Below are positions 37,247-47,280 of a DNA stretch of 64,000 nucleotides, piece after piece; positions within the stretch are counted from its first letter, which is position 1; each line of letters opens with the position of its first letter. The DNA is from Acetobacter fallax (lineage in GTDB: Bacteria; Pseudomonadota; Alphaproteobacteria; Acetobacterales; Acetobacteraceae). Under the pieces are notes generated by a model, which worked only from the letters and a program-made list of their open reading frames with translations, did not search any database and was not told the DNA's origin. The position numbers were made by a program, and so were the translations under genes. The stretch spans positions 420,167-484,166 of the forward strand of contig NZ_WOSX01000001.1 in assembly GCF_011516735.1 (NCBI RefSeq), written 5' to 3'.

Positions 37247-38665
37247 TCAGCGCCCAGTCATGATCCGATCCACCAGTTCTTTCACAGTGGGAACAAAACC
37301 GTTGGAATAGAAAGGATCTTTGGAAAATCTCCAGGCATTTGTCCCGCCGAACATCAGATTATGATCAGCAATCACTTCCTCATCCGGACCATGAGCATGG
37401 GCAATCGTCTGAAGCGTCTTCTGAATGCAATAGGACCGAGGATCGGCCTTGTGGCCATTGCTGAATTCGGGAGGCCGCTGACTCCAGTTCGAAAAGCGGC
37501 ACTCCGAGAGGCATCCCATGCAGGCGACCTGATCGGCCAGAATTTCTCTTGAACGCTCAGGCGTCACAAAAATCAGTGTCGAATCGGGTGTTCGCATAGC
37601 TTCTGTAAAGCCGTCTGCCTCCCACGCACGTGCACGAAGCAGATCCGCCCCGGTCACAAACACTTCGCGTTTACGGGCGCCTACGCCATAGGGCGCTGCA
37701 TGCGCTCCGAGCGGCTCAGAAGAGAACGCGATCTGCCGCTCTGAACGTTCACGAAGCTCTGTCAGAAAGCTGTTATTAACGGCGGATGAATAGAAGCCCG
37801 TTGGCGAAAAACGATTGAGAAAAACGTCGCCTTTCTCAAGAGTCTTGAGGCGTTGCTTCCATGCCTCCGGGATCGGGCTTTCTTTTGTCAGCAGCGGCCG
37901 GGTCCCAAACTGAAAGACGATCGGCCCGAGTTCGGGGTTGTCGATCCAGTCCTGCCATTCTTCCAGCCACCAGACACCGCCCGCCATGATGATTGGCGTC
38001 TCACCGAGACCAAAGCTGTTCATCAGTTTGCGCAGTGCCGCGACACGCGGATACGGATCCTCCGGCTTCAGCGGATTCTCTGTATTGGACAAGCCATTAT
38101 GCCCGCCCGCGCGCCATGGATCTTCATACACAACCCCTCCGAGCATATCGGCGGTTTTATGAAAAGCACGCTTCCATAAAGCATTGAAGGCTCGTGAAGA
38201 CGAAATGATCGGGTAATAATGGACACCGAATTTCGCAGCGATATCCGCCAGACGATAGGGCATTCCGGCACCACAGGTCAGCCCGTGGATCAGCCCTTTC
38301 GCGCCTTCCAGCACACCGTCGATCACGCGTTCCGCACCACCCATTTCCCACAGAATGTTAGCGTGAATACGTCCTCGCCCTGACGCACTCTCATGGGCGA
38401 TCCGGGCCTGAGCGATGCCTCCGCGAATGGCGTAATCAATCAGTTCTTCGTGCCGTTCGCGGCGCGTTTTTCCGCGATAGATCTGGGGAACGACATTTCC
38501 GTTCTCGTCATAACTGTCAGCGTTGACGATTGAGACCGTCCCGGCTCCGCCCGCTGCGGCCCAGGCGCCGGCGGACTGCCCGGTAGAAACAGCTACGCCC
38601 TTCCCGCCTTCAACCAGCGGCAGGACTTCTGCGCCACTCAACCTCACTGCGTTAATCGCCTTCAT
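37247..38665 (-). CDS. Nitronate monooxygenase-like flavin oxidoreductase
   Basis: A 472-residue FMN-dependent TIM-barrel protein of the 2-nitropropane dioxygenase / nitronate monooxygenase family. The core has VVYEDPWRAGGHNGLSN near 190, PIIMAGGVWW near 238 and VFQFGTRPLL near 266. Beyond the usual barrel, a long C-terminal part has a cysteine group, ACMGCLSECRFSNW, plus a Cys in SYCIQKT, that could bind a metal or cluster. AGGA precedes the ATG at 38665; the longer frame upstream lies in the pnp terminator region. The natural substrate is unknown. Confidence 0.75.
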   Translation of the reverse strand: MKAINAVRLSGAEVLPLVEGGKGVAVSTGQSAGAWAAAGGAGTVSIVNADSYDENGNVVPQIYRGKTRRERHEELIDYAIRGGIAQARIAHESASGRGRIHANILWEMGGAERVIDGVLEGAKGLIHGLTCGAGMPYRLADIAAKFGVHYYPIISSSRAFNALWKRAFHKTADMLGGVVYEDPWRAGGHNGLSNTENPLKPEDPYPRVAALRKLMNSFGLGETPIIMAGGVWWLEEWQDWIDNPELGPIVFQFGTRPLLTKESPIPEAWKQRLKTLEKGDVFLNRFSPTGFYSSAVNNSFLTELRERSERQIAFSSEPLGAHAAPYGVGARKREVFVTGADLLRARAWEADGFTEAMRTPDSTLIFVTPERSREILADQVACMGCLSECRFSNWSQRPPEFSNGHKADPRSYCIQKTLQTIAHAHGPDEEVIADHNLMFGGTNAWRFSKDPFYSNGFVPTVKELVDRIMTGR

Positions 38666-38741
38666 GCCTGTCCTGTCGTCGTGACTGTTCCTGTGAACTC
38701 CGGAGCCTCTTAACGCGGCATCAGAGCTTACGCCATACACA

Positions 38742-38776
38742 AACGGGCGCTGCGACCCTTTGTCGCAACGCCCGTT
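38742..38776 (-). terminator. Long hairpin after pnp
   Basis: A 15-base stem with one mismatch, 38742-38756 with 38762-38776, and a five-base loop, 25 bases after the pnp stop. No T run follows, so it may protect or process the mRNA end rather than terminate by itself. Confidence 0.6.
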
Positions 38777-38800
38777 CACTGACTGTCTCTCAGTCGATGT

Positions 38801-40948
38801 TCAGTCTTCGCGGCGCGGTGCGCGGGCGGGGCGTTCACCCACTTCTTCAGTAATGTCGGCACCGGTGGCCTGATCTACAACCCTCATCGAGAGTTTGACC
38901 TTGCCGCGGTCATCAAAGCCAATGACCTTTACCTTCACAGCATCACCCTGTTTGACCACATCGGTCGTACGGGCGACCCGTCCCTGAGCGAGCTCGGAGA
39001 TGTGCACGAGGCCATCTTTGGCACCCAGGAAATTCACGAAGGCACCGAAATCGGCGGTCTTCACAACCTTACCGTCGTAAATACGGCCAATCTCGGGTTC
39101 CGCGACTATTCCATTGATACGGTTAATAGCCTTTTGCGCCTGCTCATCGGAAGAAGCCGCGATGGTGATGGTTCCGTCATCACCGATATCGACCTTCGCG
39201 CCTGAATACTCGACGATCTCACGGATGACCTTACCACCGGTGCCGATCACGTCACGGATCTTTTCCTTCGGCACGCTCATCGTGGTGATTTTCGGTGCTG
39301 TGGATGAGACGTCGGTGCGTCCTTCCGTCAGCGCTTTGGACATCTCACCCAGGATATGCAGACGGCCACCGCGTGCCTGCTCAAGCGCGATTTCCATGAT
39401 TTCCGGCGTGATGGACGTGATTTTGATGTCCATCTGGAGTGCCGTTACGCCCTTCCCGGTGCCGGCCACCTTGAAGTCCATGTCGCCGAGGTGATCCTCG
39501 TCGCCAAGAATATCGGAGAGAACCGCGAAGCCGCGATCTTCCTTGATCAGGCCCATCGCGATACCCGCAACAGGACGTTTTAGCGGCACGCCGGCATCCA
39601 TGAGTGCCAGCGAGGTTCCGCAAACGGTCGCCATCGAGGAGGAGCCGTTACTCTCGGTAATCTCGGAGACCACGCGCATGGTGTACGGGAATTCAGTCTT
39701 CGTTGGCAGCAGCGGACGAAGCGCACGCCATGCCAGCTTGCCATGACCGATCTCACGACGTCCTGGTGACCCGACGCGACCGCACTCACCGACCGAGAAC
39801 GGAGGGAAGTTGTAATGCAGCATGAAGTTGGTGCGATATTCGCCCTCAAGGGCGTCAATCACCTGCTCATCCTGACCGGTGCCAAGTGTAGCGATGACGA
39901 GTGCCTGCGTTTCACCGCGGGTGAACAGGGCTGAGCCGTGTGCACGCGGCAGGATACCGACTTCGGAGACGATCGGGCGGACGGTCACCAGGTCGCGTCC
40001 ATCGATACGCAGGCCAGTGTCGAGCACGGAGCCACGAACAATACTGGCTTCGAGATCTTTCAGCATCGGTTTCGCGGCCTCAGCATCCAGACCGGCATCC
40101 GTGAGCTTCTCCAGGATGACTTTCTTCGCGGCGCCTACTTTTTCGTAACGCGCCTGCTTCGCCTTTTCCTTGTAAGCGGTGGTCAGCGTTTTACGACCGA
40201 GCGTGTCGACTTTCTTGCGGAGGGCAATGGCTTCTTTTGAAGGTCCTTCCAGATCCCACGGTGCCTTCGCCGCGTGCTCGGCAAGTGCGATGATGGCTTC
40301 GAGCACCGGCTGAAATGCCTTGTGGCCGAACGTCACGGCGCCCAGCATCACGGACTCGGAAAGCTCGCTGGCCTCGGATTCGACCATCAGCACGCCCTCG
40401 GATGTGCCGGCGACGGCCAGTTCGAGTTCGCTTTCCTTCGTCTCTTCGAGCGTCGGGTTGAGGATATATTCACCATCGACATAACCGACGCGGCAGGCGC
40501 CGACCGGGCCGAAGAACGGAATACCGGAGAGCGTGAGCGCGGCTGAGCAGCCGATCAGCGCCGGAATCGCGGGATCGTTTTCCATGTCGTGGCTGAGGAC
40601 GGTCGCGATGACCTGGACTTCATTGCGGAACCCTTCCGGGAACAGCGGACGGAGCGGGCGGTCGATGAGGCGGGAGTTGAGAGTCTCAGCTTCGGAAGGA
40701 CGACCTTCGCGTTTGAAGAAGCCGCCGGGGATCTTACCCGCAGCGTAAGCTTTTTCCTGATAGTTGACGGTCAGCGGGAAGAAATCCTGACCCGGCTTGA
40801 CGCTCTTCGCGCCGACGGCCGTGCAAAGCACGACGGTATCGCCGTAGGACACCACAACGGCACCATCGGCCTGGCGAGCGATCTTGCCGGTCTCGAGGAC
40901 CAGTGTACGACCGCCCCACTCAATCTCTTTACGAAAATAATTGAACAT
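38801..40948 (-). CDS. pnp: Polyribonucleotide nucleotidyltransferase (PNPase)
   Basis: A 715-residue 3'-5' phosphorolytic exoribonuclease, core of the degradosome. Two RNase PH domains (about 1-230 and 310-540) with [25 protein letters not shown] and [10 protein letters not shown] (given in part), a KH domain ([15 protein letters not shown] near 560) and an S1 domain ([19 protein letters not shown] near 622). Length is usual. It lies 350 bases after rpsO, the classic rpsO-pnp order. Confidence 0.96.
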   Translation of the reverse strand: MFNYFRKEIEWGGRTLVLETGKIARQADGAVVVSYGDTVVLCTAVGAKSVKPGQDFFPLTVNYQEKAYAAGKIPGGFFKREGRPSEAETLNSRLIDRPLRPLFPEGFRNEVQVIATVLSHDMENDPAIPALIGCSAALTLSGIPFFGPVGACRVGYVDGEYILNPTLEETKESELELAVAGTSEGVLMVESEASELSESVMLGAVTFGHKAFQPVLEAIIALAEHAAKAPWDLEGPSKEAIALRKKVDTLGRKTLTTAYKEKAKQARYEKVGAAKKVILEKLTDAGLDAEAAKPMLKDLEASIVRGSVLDTGLRIDGRDLVTVRPIVSEVGILPRAHGSALFTRGETQALVIATLGTGQDEQVIDALEGEYRTNFMLHYNFPPFSVGECGRVGSPGRREIGHGKLAWRALRPLLPTKTEFPYTMRVVSEITESNGSSSMATVCGTSLALMDAGVPLKRPVAGIAMGLIKEDRGFAVLSDILGDEDHLGDMDFKVAGTGKGVTALQMDIKITSITPEIMEIALEQARGGRLHILGEMSKALTEGRTDVSSTAPKITTMSVPKEKIRDVIGTGGKVIREIVEYSGAKVDIGDDGTITIAASSDEQAQKAINRINGIVAEPEIGRIYDGKVVKTADFGAFVNFLGAKDGLVHISELAQGRVARTTDVVKQGDAVKVKVIGFDDRGKVKLSMRVVDQATGADITEEVGERPARAPRRED

Positions 40949-41300
40949 TCTGCATCAGACCTTATCGGCCGATACCGTGCCTCGCGTCCCGGAAGCAGGT
41001 CACAGATGTGACCGCAATTCCGTCTGACAGGGGCCGGTGCAGACAGCGTCTCGGACGGCATGGTGACTGGCGAAAAACGCCAGGGCGCCATGTGGCCTGA
41101 AACGCCGTGGCTGGCCGGAAAGCCCCACGATAAGCCGGTTCGGCTCCAGTTTAGCCCGGTCCATACCGGGCAACAAAAAAACCCGAGACACCCCTTGGAC
41201 GGGTATCTCGGGGGCATCCCTTACAGGATTACGGACAACGGGGAAACAGCAGAGATACCGCAGATGCGGCAACCTGTTGTTTCCCCGTCATTCCGCGTGA
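40949..41300. other. rpsO-pnp intergenic region
   Basis: 352 bases on the minus strand between rpsO and pnp. It contains the rpsO terminator at 41175-41212 and further short hairpins, for example TGGCG/CGCCA near 41067-41083, and CCGG-rich stems near 41100-41160. In other bacteria this spacer holds the pnp promoter and an RNase III-cut leader used for autoregulation; that role here is inference. Confidence 0.5.
41175..41212 (-). terminator. rpsO intrinsic terminator
   Basis: On the minus strand a 12-base stem (CCCGAGATACCC with GGGTGTCTCGGG) with a seven-base loop is followed by seven T residues. It lies 88 bases after the rpsO stop and is the clearest rho-independent terminator in the window. 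Confidence 0.9.
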
Positions 41301-41570
41301 TCAGCGACGCAGGCCCAGACGACCGATCAGCGTCTCGTAGCGGGTCTGGCTCTTGCGCTTCAGATAGTCCAGAAGGCTGCGACGGTTGCCAACCATGACC
41401 AGCAGACCACGACGTGAATGGAAATCCTTCGCGTGGGTCTTGAGGTGGTCGGTCAGGTTATTGATCCGCTCGGTGAGGATCGCGACCTGGACTTCCGGCG
41501 ACCCGGTATCGGTCGGGTTCGTGCGGTATTCCTGAATGACTTCTGTACGGCGTTCTGCGGTAATCGACAT
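41301..41570 (-). CDS. rpsO: 30S ribosomal protein S15
   Basis: An 89-residue primary 16S rRNA-binding protein. The family pattern is clear: [23 protein letters not shown] near residues 14-34 (given in part), then [25 protein letters not shown] and a basic C-terminus GRLGLRR. GGGAG precedes the ATG at 41570. It follows truB by 22 bases and is followed by a strong terminator. Confidence 0.97.
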   Translation of the reverse strand: MSITAERRTEVIQEYRTNPTDTGSPEVQVAILTERINNLTDHLKTHAKDFHSRRGLLVMVGNRRSLLDYLKRKSQTRYETLIGRLGLRR

Positions 41571-41592
41571 CGGTGTCTCCCGAAAATAAGGT

Positions 41593-42516
41593 TTAAAGCA
41601 GTCGGACGGGCTGCAGCCACCCATCTTCGAGGCGACACAGACCCAGCACGCGCTCACCGTCCATCGCCCGAACAATACCGTCGGAGCCGGTCTCAGGGAT
41701 GCGTCCCATGAGATCCAGCAGGCCGAGGGCCTGTCCATGCAGCAGGAGAACCGTTTCGTCCGGGGTCAGGGCCAGCGCCGGGATGTCGGCCAGCGCGGTC
41801 GCGACCGGACGCAGCAGTTCCGGTGAAGCAGGCGCTTCTTCGGCGCTGGCGACTATTTTGTCCAGCGAAATCGCGTCTGCTTCGGTGAACGGTCCGACCC
41901 GCAGGCGACGCAATGCAGCAATATGACCGACTGTGCCGCACGCGAGCGCAACGTCGCGGGCAAGAGAACGCATATACACCCCCTTGCCGGATTCGACTTC
42001 GAAGATGGCGTGATCTGCATCCGGACGGTCGATCAGCTCAAAACGGTCCACGCGGGCGGGACGGGGCGGCAGTTCCGGTGGGCGGCCTTCGCGGGCCATA
42101 TCGTAGGCCCGTTCACCTGCCACTTTGAGCGCGGAAAAAACCGGAGGCACCTGCATAATATCGCCCGTCAGATCCACTGTAGCGGCACGCAGCTCTTCGT
42201 CGGTGGGGCGCACATCGGACGTTGCCGTAACATTGCCGTCGGCATCGTCGCTGTCGCGTGCCTCACCAAGACGGAGCGTGAACTGATACCGCTTTGTGCC
42301 ATCCATGATATAAGGGACGGTCTTGGTCGCGGCACCCAGAGCGATTGGCAGCAGGCCGGTTGCCAGTGGATCGAGTGTGCCGCCATGCCCCACTTTCTGA
42401 GCATCGAACGCACGCTTCACGATACTGACGACTGCGGTTGAGGTGATACCCGACGGCTTGTCGATCACCAGCCAGCCATTCAGGGCGCGTCCTTTACGGA
42501 TGCGATTGCGTGCCAT
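41593..42516 (-). CDS. truB: tRNA pseudouridine(55) synthase TruB
   Basis: A 307-residue enzyme that makes pseudouridine at position 55 of tRNA. Motifs are [13 protein letters not shown] near residue 14, [21 protein letters not shown] near 37 (in part) with the catalytic aspartate in GTLDPLA, and [12 protein letters not shown] near 180. It lies directly upstream of rpsO, as in many genomes, but rbfA and infB are not in this window. Confidence 0.95.
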   Translation of the reverse strand: MARNRIRKGRALNGWLVIDKPSGITSTAVVSIVKRAFDAQKVGHGGTLDPLATGLLPIALGAATKTVPYIMDGTKRYQFTLRLGEARDSDDADGNVTATSDVRPTDEELRAATVDLTGDIMQVPPVFSALKVAGERAYDMAREGRPPELPPRPARVDRFELIDRPDADHAIFEVESGKGVYMRSLARDVALACGTVGHIAALRRLRVGPFTEADAISLDKIVASAEEAPASPELLRPVATALADIPALALTPDETVLLLHGQALGLLDLMGRIPETGSDGIVRAMDGERVLGLCRLEDGWLQPVRLL

Positions 42517-42628
42517 GTTTCATGTCCCGGCTGTGTGAGGCAGCCTTTCGGCGGACGCCCCGGAAAAACGGGGGTCTAGCCGAGGCTTATCTCGCCGACA
42601 ATGCCCGTGTCGCGAGATATCTCCGGGA

Positions 42629-43792
42629 TCAGATCGTGACGGGAACGGTGAAACAGGCAATCGAGTGTGTGTGCAGAACGCGGCACGCCGCGGCGGCATC
42701 CTGCGCTCCGAATCCGACCAGCCGGGCCCTGAAAAGCGAATGTGCCGAAGGTGACACACGGGTCACAACGGCTCCGAGTCGCCCGGGTGACGTTCCGATA
42801 AGGGTCTGAGCCTGCGCAAGTGCGACCCGGGCATCGCTACCGCTGGAAAATGCACCGACCTGCACTGCCCAGGGGCGACCGCCTGCCGCGGAATAGCTGT
42901 AACCCGTCGTAGCGACCGCAGGCTGCGCAGCTACACGGTTCGGAACGGAAGCAGGCTCGACGTAACTCGCGAGTTCAACCGGCAGAGGAGGCGGGAGTGC
43001 TGACGCCACGGCAAGCGGAGGCGCCACAGGCTGAGGGGCAGCGACCGGATTGGCATGAGGTGTGTCGTGATCCATCAGGCAATTTGAGGAATCATAGGCT
43101 GCGTCGGCATCGCGGAGACAGCCGTCCGCGGTGCGTGTCATGCTGCCAACGTCAGATGCCGGCGACAGGACCGGAGCCGCACGCGAGGCCAGGGCCACCT
43201 GGACAGGCGCAGACTCCGACGCAATGGCGCCGGCTGCGGGCACGACGTCACCCAGATGGGGCGAAATCGACGCCACATAATTAACGGTTTCATCGGGCAA
43301 ACTGCCACCGGTCTGGAGATATTGCTCCAGCCGGCCCGGACCGGCGTTATAGGCGGCCAGGAAGCCGGGGGAGCCAAATCTGTCATAAAGCTGGCGAATG
43401 TAACCAGTGCCGGCCACGATATTATCGTGAGGCTCATAAGGGTCGCGGCCGAGGCTATATAATCCTGCGAGTTCGCTCCATGTGGATGGCATGAGCTGCA
43501 TCAGGCCAATGGCGCCTGATCCGGAACGCGTCAGACGTCCGCTCCGGTATTCTTTCCCTCCGGACTCCTGGTTCATGACCGCACGAATCCAGGGTTCCGG
43601 GACGGAAAACCGGCCGGCTGCCTCACGGATATAAGGCCCCCAGGGATCGGATGCCGAACCAGGAGCCCTGTAGTCCCCCCTCCCCCATTCGGACGGATCG
43701 CCTCCCGGACGGGACGTGCCACTGCATGCTGCCAGAGTGGCGAGCAGTGCCAGCATAAAGGATTGCAACAGGCAGCCGGACGCCCTGCTCAT
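42629..43792 (-). CDS. Lytic transglycosylase lipoprotein with SPOR domain
   Basis: A 387-residue cell-wall enzyme that cuts peptidoglycan strands. The start LLQSFMLALLATLAACSG carries a lipobox (LAAC). The SLT catalytic domain spans about 50-170: VPEPWIRAVMNQESGGKEY with the catalytic Glu, SGAIGLMQLMPSTW, and AAYNAGPGRLEQYL. A Pro/Ala-rich linker leads to a C-terminal SPOR domain (about 310-387, WAVQVGAFSSGSDARVAL) that binds denuded glycan at the septum. GAGGA precedes the ATG at 43792. It resembles RlpA/MltE-type septal enzymes. Confidence 0.88.
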   Translation of the reverse strand: MSRASGCLLQSFMLALLATLAACSGTSRPGGDPSEWGRGDYRAPGSASDPWGPYIREAAGRFSVPEPWIRAVMNQESGGKEYRSGRLTRSGSGAIGLMQLMPSTWSELAGLYSLGRDPYEPHDNIVAGTGYIRQLYDRFGSPGFLAAYNAGPGRLEQYLQTGGSLPDETVNYVASISPHLGDVVPAAGAIASESAPVQVALASRAAPVLSPASDVGSMTRTADGCLRDADAAYDSSNCLMDHDTPHANPVAAPQPVAPPLAVASALPPPLPVELASYVEPASVPNRVAAQPAVATTGYSYSAAGGRPWAVQVGAFSSGSDARVALAQAQTLIGTSPGRLGAVVTRVSPSAHSLFRARLVGFGAQDAAAACRVLHTHSIACFTVPVTI

Positions 43793-44039
43793 CACATTGT
43801 CCTCTGATGAAATGCCGCGTCCGAAATATGACGCATTTTTATGGCATTGGAAAAATAAGGCAGAAATGCGGTCGGGGTGCGCATGGCTGCACACATCCCC
43901 TGAAAATGTCGTCTTCTGTTTGACATAGCCCCCACAAGCTGGCATTGGGCCACGCCTCAACTGGATGCGCGTTTCGCACGGTGCTCCGGCTCGCCGGGGA
44001 GTTTATCCCCAAACCATGATCACGATCGACAGGTTCACC

Positions 44040-44372
44040 ATGGCCCAGCCTGAACTCGGTTCCAAACGCGTCTGTGTGTCTTGCGGAGCGCGTTTTTACG
44101 ACCTCAACAAAGAGCCTGCTGTTTGCCCGAAATGCGGAGCCGAGCAGCCAGCTGAAGTGCCGCGCCTTAAAAGGGCTGGAGACAGTGTTCCGGTTGCACC
44201 GGTGAAGTCTGTCGCGAAACCGGCTGACGAGAGCGAAGACATCGACATCGATACAGACGATGACGATGAAGACGACGATGTCATGGAAGATACGGCAGAT
44301 CTTGACGACGATGCCGACGACATTGGCACTGACATTGATGTGAACACCGACAAAGACGAGCACGACTCGTAA
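44040..44372 (+). CDS. FYDLN acid family protein (TIGR02300)
   Basis: A 110-residue protein of a family nearly confined to Alphaproteobacteria. The N-terminal zinc ribbon is [22 protein letters not shown] (split here: CVSC, FYDLNK, CPKC), and the C-terminal half is almost only Asp and Glu ([14 protein letters not shown]). The function is unknown; the acidic tail suggests interaction with a basic protein or nucleic-acid mimicry. The ATG at 44040 gives [11 protein letters not shown], the usual family start; an ATG at 44016 is less likely. Confidence 0.88.
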   Translation: MAQPELGSKRVCVSCGARFYDLNKEPAVCPKCGAEQPAEVPRLKRAGDSVPVAPVKSVAKPADESEDIDIDTDDDDEDDDVMEDTADLDDDADDIGTDIDVNTDKDEHDS

Positions 44373-44874
44373 TATTTCGCGAGTAGTGCAACTGGTCTTC
44401 AGGCGTGCTGTTATGGTGCGCCTGAAGGTTGGCACTGTCAGGATGTTCTGAGATCAGCTTTGGAAAACGCTCCAGGAGTGATCGCGGTTCGTGTGCCGCC
44501 GGATAACGCTGTTATATCCTAACCATAATTGTGTATTCACGGGTGCAGCGAGTGATTCCGCTTTTATGGCAGAGGGACCTGTATCATAGGACACTCTGAA
44601 CCAGAGCTGGTTATATTGGGAAAGCGCTGGATTTTACGAACTTCGTAAGAAGACCGTTTACGCTGTTCGCCAGCTAACCAAAGCCCTTCGGTGGCAGGGA
44701 TTGCAACCGGTCCACACAGGGTATCTTCCCGGTTTTCGGCTTTGTCTGCGTTACACAGAAGCTGCATGTTCTGTCAGATCGGGAAGATCTTCACGACGTC
44801 GATTCTGATCTGATAAAATTACCGTCTCAAATTTTATACAAAACACCAATTTTCATATTTATTTCTGATGCGTG
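44373..44874. other. AT-rich intergenic region
   Basis: 502 bases without a supported gene. A hairpin CTTCAGGCG/CGCCTGAAG at 44397-44427 follows the FYDLN gene and may be its terminator, without a T run. A 67-codon minus-strand frame at 44564-44767 lacks a ribosome site and family character. The last 60 bases before the next gene are very AT-rich. Confidence 0.4.
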
Positions 44875-46161
44875 ATGTATTCTAATATTTGCATCCGGTA
44901 CCAGGCTGCAATGCGATTGCAGCACTACCCTGAACTCCCTTTTCGTAAGGTTATTGTGTCTCTGCTGTCTATGTTTCGCGGGTGGCCAAAAAGCTCGTTC
45001 TCTTCTTCGGTTCCGTCCGATATCAGCCTGCGTCAGGCCGCCGGAAGGCAGAAACTGATAGAATACTCTCCAAAACTTAACAGAACTTCCTCAGCAAGCG
45101 GACCGCTGAGAGATGGTATGGAAAGTTTGTTTCCAGGCTGGTCCACATTAGCCACTCCCATATTTCGATACGATCTGGGCCCCGCCGTGTTCGATCCGTC
45201 TCTTACGATGTTCAGTGTACAGGGCTCACCGATCCGGGATATTCTCTATACCCAGCCATTGGCCGTGCTGGATGCGTTTCACGCAACCGGGGGAAAGCCC
45301 GTCGAATCCAGTGATCAGATTGCCTGGGCTGGCTTCGATCACTGGAACACCAATTTCTATCACTGGGTCGCCCATACATTACCCACGATCTGTCATTTTC
45401 TGAAGACCGCCAGTCCTGACGACGTGTTTTTGTTGCCTGAACTTACTCCCTGGCAGCAGGAGAGTATTGAGCTGATGCAATTACCACGCGACCGTTGGAA
45501 AATCACGCAAGCCGACAGACGTTATGCTTTTCCCCATGTTGTTTATACGGATTTTCTGCGTGGGAGGACGGATTTCACAGCATCAGAAACGCTGACAGAA
45601 ACCTCGCGCCTTCTCAGACAGGCTGCGGGGTGTTCCGAACGTCCAGGCTCGCGCCTTCTTTTCGTTGAAAGAGGCTGCCACGCCAACCGCAGGATTCCGA
45701 ACGAAGCCGAACTGGCAGACGGGCTGAAGCGGGTTGGTTTTGAATGCGTTCGGCCGGAAACACTGACCGTGCGCGAACAAATTCTCCTGTTTTCCGAAGC
45801 GCGTATGGTTGTCGGCTTCCTTGGTGCCGGGCTGACGAACATCGCGTGGTGTCCGCCAGGCACAATTGTCTATGAACTTGTGCCTCGTCATCACCAGAAT
45901 CCATGTTTTCTGACCGTGGCGATCCGCAACCATCTTTTTTATTGGGGAGAACTGATTGAGACAGGCGTCACGCAGGAGAATCACACCAGCAGAGCTGCGT
46001 TACCCGTCGATGTCGGGCGTGTGGTAGCGCATGCGAGAAATCTGTTATCGATGCCTAAACCGTGGCCCAGCGTTCGATTTCCACCCCTACCGAATCAAGA
46101 TCAGAAAAAATATCCAGCTTCTCAACACTCACACGTACCACGCGAACGCGCTTATTGCTGA
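44875..46161 (+). CDS. Glycosyltransferase 61 family (DUF563) protein
   Basis: A 428-residue enzyme likely to act on an extracellular or capsular glycan. The GT61 core spans about 140-395: WAGFDHWNTNFYHWVAHTLPT near 145 (in part), LLFVERGCHANRRIPNEAEL near 258 and VVGFLGAGLTNIAWCPPGTIVYELVP near 310 (in part). The first 70 residues are variable and a basic segment follows the start. ATG at 44875 and GTG at 44872 are both open and no good ribosome site precedes them. Its last 35 codons run antisense to the end of folB. It stands alone, so its pathway is unknown. Confidence 0.82.
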   Translation: MYSNICIRYQAAMRLQHYPELPFRKVIVSLLSMFRGWPKSSFSSSVPSDISLRQAAGRQKLIEYSPKLNRTSSASGPLRDGMESLFPGWSTLATPIFRYDLGPAVFDPSLTMFSVQGSPIRDILYTQPLAVLDAFHATGGKPVESSDQIAWAGFDHWNTNFYHWVAHTLPTICHFLKTASPDDVFLLPELTPWQQESIELMQLPRDRWKITQADRRYAFPHVVYTDFLRGRTDFTASETLTETSRLLRQAAGCSERPGSRLLFVERGCHANRRIPNEAELADGLKRVGFECVRPETLTVREQILLFSEARMVVGFLGAGLTNIAWCPPGTIVYELVPRHHQNPCFLTVAIRNHLFYWGELIETGVTQENHTSRAALPVDVGRVVAHARNLLSMPKPWPSVRFPPLPNQDQKKYPASQHSHVPRERAYC

Positions 46162-46453
46162 GGATTTCAATAGCGATCCGCTCGGCAAGCGTTTCAACCA
46201 GTTTTGTATGCTGCGCGGTGGCCAGTCTGCGCACGATAAGAACGGCGTCTTCATAAGAAACGGTACGGCTTAATTCATCCGCGCCTTCGATCAGATCACG
46301 GACTTCAGACACTCCGAATGACACGTTAATCCGAACGCGCTGGGTCACACCCTGCTCGTGCGGAAATATACCGATCTGGGCATCGACGAGCATGTCTTTC
46401 AGAAACAGACGCCGTAACGGAAACTCGTTGGGCCACGGAGCGAGAATCGTCAT
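46055..46453 (-). CDS. folB: Dihydroneopterin aldolase
   Basis: A 132-residue enzyme of folate synthesis that cleaves dihydroneopterin to hydroxymethyl-dihydropterin. RLFLKDMLVDAQIGIFPHEQG near residue 15 (in part), RTVSYEDAVLIVRRL near 63, and LVETLAERIAIEIL near 84 are the family segments, with the catalytic lysine and the pterin-binding glutamate in VETLAERI. It lies four bases after the FolM-like gene. Its 3' end overlaps the opposite GT61 gene by 107 bases. Confidence 0.92.
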   Translation of the reverse strand: MTILAPWPNEFPLRRLFLKDMLVDAQIGIFPHEQGVTQRVRINVSFGVSEVRDLIEGADELSRTVSYEDAVLIVRRLATAQHTKLVETLAERIAIEILSNKRVRVVRVSVEKLDIFSDLDSVGVEIERWATV

Positions 46454-46457
46454 CTCT

Positions 46458-47264
46458 TCATTCTTCCATCAAATGTCCCGCGTCTGGCGGGCCGGCGTGC
46501 CACTGGAGGTGCTGTCCTCCATCCAGTGCCAGCATCTGTCCGGTGACGGACGGAAGCGCCAGAAGCGCGAGTGCGGCAGCCGCCACTTCTTCCGGTGAAG
46601 TACCGCGACCAAGCGGAACAGACTGACACTGTCTCTGAAACTGTTCAGCGGTCTGACGCAGGCTTGGGAGCGCAGGACCAGGCCCGATCGCATTGACCCG
46701 GATTCTTTTGGAAGCCAGAGCCAGGGCCATTGTCCTGGTCAGTGTCCACAACGCTGATTTTGCGACTGTATAGCTCACGAAATGCGGCGTCAGGGACCAG
46801 ACGCGCTCATCGAGCATATTGAGCACCATTCCCTCATTTCCGTCAGGAAGAGACCTGGCGAAATTCTGTATCAGCACGAAGGGAGCGCGAAGATTGGGCT
46901 CAATGTGATCGTCCCAGCTCTCTCTGGTGACGGTATTCCACTCGTCTCTCTCAAAGGTAGACGCGTTATTAATGAGAACGCCGAGCGGACCGAGCGCGGC
47001 CGAAGCTGTTTTCACAAGACTCTGCACCTGGGCTTCTTCGGCCAGATCGGCCTGAATCAGGCAACCCTGAACACCCAGTGCCTCAATTTCTGCCAGCAGA
47101 GATCTGGCAGCGTCCTCGCCGGAGCGATAATGGATTGCAATGGAAAAACCAGCCTGCGCCAGCGCCAGCGCCAATGCCCGGCCGAGCCTCTGACCAGCTC
47201 CCGTCACCAGGGCTGCGCGGGGGATATTCCCGCTGATCGTGATCATCGGCAATGTAATGCTCAA
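46458..47264 (-). CDS. FolM-like short-chain reductase (dihydromonapterin/pteridine reductase type)
   Basis: A 268-residue SDR. The cofactor site is VTGAGQRLGRALA near residue 20, with the TGxxxRxG pattern of pteridine reductases rather than the usual TGxxxGxG. NNASTFERD near 97 and YTVAKSALW near 165 with the catalytic Tyr and Lys follow. Its position four bases before folB supports a pterin or folate role. PTR1/FolM is the best guess; a generic SDR cannot be excluded. Confidence 0.8.
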   Translation of the reverse strand: MSITLPMITISGNIPRAALVTGAGQRLGRALALALAQAGFSIAIHYRSGEDAARSLLAEIEALGVQGCLIQADLAEEAQVQSLVKTASAALGPLGVLINNASTFERDEWNTVTRESWDDHIEPNLRAPFVLIQNFARSLPDGNEGMVLNMLDERVWSLTPHFVSYTVAKSALWTLTRTMALALASKRIRVNAIGPGPALPSLRQTAEQFQRQCQSVPLGRGTSPEEVAAAALALLALPSVTGQMLALDGGQHLQWHAGPPDAGHLMEE

Positions 47265-47280
47265 AGGTCGGACTCCCGGA

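Noticed and set aside
44564..44767. A 67-codon minus-strand frame in the AT-rich gap
   Set aside because: No ribosome site, no hydrophobic or family pattern, and the composition is like noncoding sequence.
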